A DNA stretch of 7,408 bases, taken from Gammaproteobacteria bacterium. Its GTDB lineage: Bacteria > Pseudomonadota > Gammaproteobacteria > Steroidobacterales > Woeseiaceae. Below the pieces are notes generated by a model that saw only the letters and a list, made by a program, of their open reading frames with translations, had not been told where the DNA came from and made no database searches. The stretch spans positions 1-7,408 of the forward strand of contig DAOWGY010000178.1 in the NCBI GenBank assembly GCA_030641695.1, in the 5' to 3' direction. How positions within the stretch are numbered: position 1 is the first letter of the stretch; every line of letters starts with the position of its first letter. A program made the translations under genes and the position numbers. This document shows positions 6,566-7,408 of this stretch, piece after piece.

Positions 6566-6593
6566 CTTGATTTTCAGGGCGTGAACCCCACAC
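6566..6593 (+). promoter_or_regulatory. Sigma-32 (RpoH) type heat-shock promoter of grpE
   Basis: The -35 element CTTGATT (6566-6572) matches CTTGAAA at 5/7. It is followed by a 13-base spacer and CCCCACAC (6586-6593), which keeps the CCCCA core of CCCCATnT. Spacing fits the RpoH consensus of 13-14 bases. The start of transcription would fall near 6600, giving a leader of about 58 bases before grpE. Placement directly in front of an Hsp70 co-chaperone gene supports the call. Confidence 0.75.
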
Positions 6594-6612
6594 TCCGAAC
6601 TTCATTCAAGCG

Positions 6613-6634
6613 GGCCGCCGCATGGTTGTCGGCC
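6613..6634 (+). repeat. Inverted repeat (possible RNA hairpin) in the grpE leader
   Basis: GGCCG (6613-6617) and CGGCC (6630-6634) are an exact inverted repeat with a 12-base loop. It lies downstream of the predicted sigma-32 start and about 12 bases before the grpE ribosome binding site GGAG (6646-6649). It does not pair with that site, so any effect on translation is speculative. Confidence 0.3.
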
Positions 6635-6657
6635 ACACAGTACCTGGAGTCACATGA

Positions 6658-7221
6658 ATGAGCGCAAAGCCCAAACGACCTGAGGCCGAGGCCGGAGCAA
6701 CCGAATCCGAAAGCAGCGAACCCGCAGCGGCTGCGGACGATGCTGTCGAGGCGGCATTAGCGGAACTGCAGGCAAAGGCAGACGAAAACTGGGATCTCTA
6801 TCTGCGCGCTGCAGCCGAGGTTGACAACGTACGCAAAAGAGCGGTTCGTGACGTCGAGAATGCGCACAAATTCGCTTTGGAGAATTTCGGTCGGGAGTTG
6901 CTCGCGGTCGTCGATAGCCTGGAGATCGGGCTCAGCACGGCTGAGTCCGCGGACGTCGAAGCAATGCGTCAGGGCGGCGAGGCGACGTGCAAACTCCTCA
7001 AGGGCACGCTCGAGCGCTTCAATATCGTTGAACTGGATCCCGAGGGCGAACCGTTCGATCCCGAGTTTCACGAAGCGATGAGCATGATGCCGTCCGCCAA
7101 AGTCGAGCCGGGCTCCGTACTAACCGTGGTCCAGAAGGGCTATGCAATGAATGGACGCTTGCTGCGTCCGGCGAGAGTCATAGTCGCCGCGGAGCCGCCC
7201 GAAACAGGCGTCGGCGAGTAA
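6658..7221 (+). CDS. grpE: Nucleotide exchange factor GrpE (Hsp70 co-chaperone)
   Basis: This 187-aa cytosolic protein speeds ADP release from DnaK; E. coli GrpE is 197 aa. It has an acidic, Ala/Glu-rich disordered N-terminus (1-30), a long helical dimer region (about 30-75) with DLYLRAAAEVDNVRKR (46-61), and the C-terminal beta domain that contacts DnaK: EPFDPEFHEAMSMM (131-144), PGSVLTVVQKGYAMNGRLLR (151-170) and PARVIVA. ATG 6658 is supported by GGAG (6646-6649) 8 bases upstream. Another ATG at 6654 is in a different frame and closes quickly. It has its own sigma-32-type promoter and is followed 93 bases later by dnaK, which has another. Confidence 0.96.
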   Translation: MSAKPKRPEAEAGATESESSEPAAAADDAVEAALAELQAKADENWDLYLRAAAEVDNVRKRAVRDVENAHKFALENFGRELLAVVDSLEIGLSTAESADVEAMRQGGEATCKLLKGTLERFNIVELDPEGEPFDPEFHEAMSMMPSAKVEPGSVLTVVQKGYAMNGRLLRPARVIVAAEPPETGVGE

Positions 7222-7241
7222 CAAGTAACCGCGCTGGAACG

Positions 7242-7269
7242 CTTGAAACATAGGGGCCAGCCCCCAAGT
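7242..7269 (+). promoter_or_regulatory. Sigma-32 (RpoH) type heat-shock promoter of dnaK
   Basis: CTTGAAA (7242-7248) is a perfect match to the RpoH -35 consensus. After a 13-base spacer comes CCCCAAGT (7262-7269), 6 of the 7 defined positions of CCCCATnT. The predicted start of transcription is near 7275-7277, giving a leader of only about 40 bases. It lies in the grpE-dnaK gap, so dnaK can be induced separately from grpE. Confidence 0.85.
7253..7264. repeat. GGGGC-CA-GCCCC palindrome over the dnaK -10 region
   Basis: GGGGC (7253-7257) and GCCCC (7260-7264) form an exact inverted repeat separated by two bases. Its right arm covers the first three Cs of the sigma-32 -10 element. The symmetry may be partly a by-product of the C-rich -10 box, or it may be a protein-binding site. 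Confidence 0.4.
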
Positions 7270-7277
7270 CACACGCA

Positions 7278-7305
7278 GTTTTCCAGCAAAACCAAAGTTT
7301 TGGAG
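7278..7305 (+). promoter_or_regulatory. Candidate hairpin in the dnaK leader that hides the ribosome binding site
   Basis: CAAAAC (7287-7292) and GTTTTG (7297-7302) form an exact 6-bp stem with a CAAA loop. An alternative fold pairs UUCC (7281-7284) with GGAG (7302-7305, including one G-U pair) below the AAAAC/GUUUU stem, leaving a 3-base bulge (7285-7287). This fold hides the whole ribosome binding site of dnaK. GTTTT (7278-7282) can also pair with AAAAC (7288-7292), giving a competing hairpin that leaves the site free. The layout is compatible with an RNA thermometer, but no known class is matched exactly. Confidence 0.4.
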
Positions 7306-7314
7306 TAATTCGAC

Positions 7315-7408
7315 ATGGGTAAAGTAATCGGTATCGACCTTGGTACCACGAACTCCTGCGTAGCCGTAATGGAGGGGGGTACACCCAAGGTAATCGAGAA
7401 TAGCGAGG
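7315..7408 (+). CDS. dnaK: Chaperone protein DnaK (Hsp70), N-terminal fragment
   Basis: The gene starts at ATG 7315 and runs off the window after 31 full codons. The visible sequence MGKVIGIDLGTTNSCVAVME, followed by GGTPKVIENSE, is the near-invariant start of the Hsp70 ATPase domain. It includes the IDLGTTNS phosphate-binding motif, so the family is certain even from this short piece. TGGAG (7301-7305), 9 bases before the ATG, is the ribosome binding site. DnaK is the ATP-driven folding chaperone that works with GrpE, encoded immediately upstream. Expression is likely driven by the sigma-32-type promoter at 7242-7269, with read-through from grpE also possible because no terminator is seen between them. 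Confidence 0.97.
   Translation, partial: MGKVIGIDLGTTNSCVAVMEGGTPKVIENSE

Noticed and set aside
6592..6650. ACTCC (6592-6596) pairing with GGAGT (6646-6650) to hide the grpE ribosome binding site
   Set aside because: The predicted sigma-32 start is near 6600, so the first arm would not be in the heat-shock transcript. The 5-bp pairing across about 50 bases is weak.

Overview
This window is a conserved housekeeping block from a moderately GC-rich gammaproteobacterium outside the enterics. The gene order is ratA, rnfH, bamE, fur, recN, nadK, hrcA, grpE, dnaK. Three things support the assignment: ratA-rnfH convergent with bamE, bamE divergent from fur, and an hrcA-grpE-dnaK heat-shock cluster. 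The Fur protein resembles the Pseudomonas type, with only one Cys of the usual CxxC pair. Genus cannot be fixed from this sequence. No mobile element, tRNA, rRNA, CRISPR array or sign of recent transfer was seen.

Layout. (1) Bases 1-1035 (+) hold the C-terminal three quarters of a sodium:neurotransmitter symporter (SNF/NSS) family transporter, cut by the window edge. (2) 1064-1817 (+) hold ratA and rnfH, which overlap by 8 bp. (3) 1826-2164 (-) is bamE, an outer-membrane assembly lipoprotein, convergent with rnfH across 8 bp. (4) 2165-2321 is the divergent bamE/fur intergenic region, followed by fur (2322-2741, +). (5) 2749-5333 (-) is a nadK-recN operon. recN starts at GTG two bases after the nadK stop and converges on fur. 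The fur terminator appears to lie partly inside the recN coding end. (6) 5334-5472 is the divergent nadK/hrcA intergenic region. (7) 5473-7408 (+) holds hrcA, grpE and the first 31 codons of dnaK.

How the genes fit together. hrcA, grpE and dnaK form the stress-chaperone module: a heat-shock repressor, the Hsp70 nucleotide-exchange factor and Hsp70. Good sigma-32-type promoters precede both grpE and dnaK, so each can be heat-induced independently. No CIRCE operator is recognisable anywhere in the window, although hrcA is intact. nadK (NADP supply) and recN (double-strand break repair) are co-transcribed, and no SOS box was seen in front of them. bamE acts in the envelope, fur in iron control, and ratA/rnfH are probably linked to ubiquinone and redox proteins.

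No convincing new system was found. The observations most worth checking are regulatory. The main one is a short dnaK leader that can fold to hide its ribosome binding site. The others are paired sigma-32 promoters without CIRCE, a dyad over the dnaK -10 element, and a terminator embedded in a neighbouring gene.
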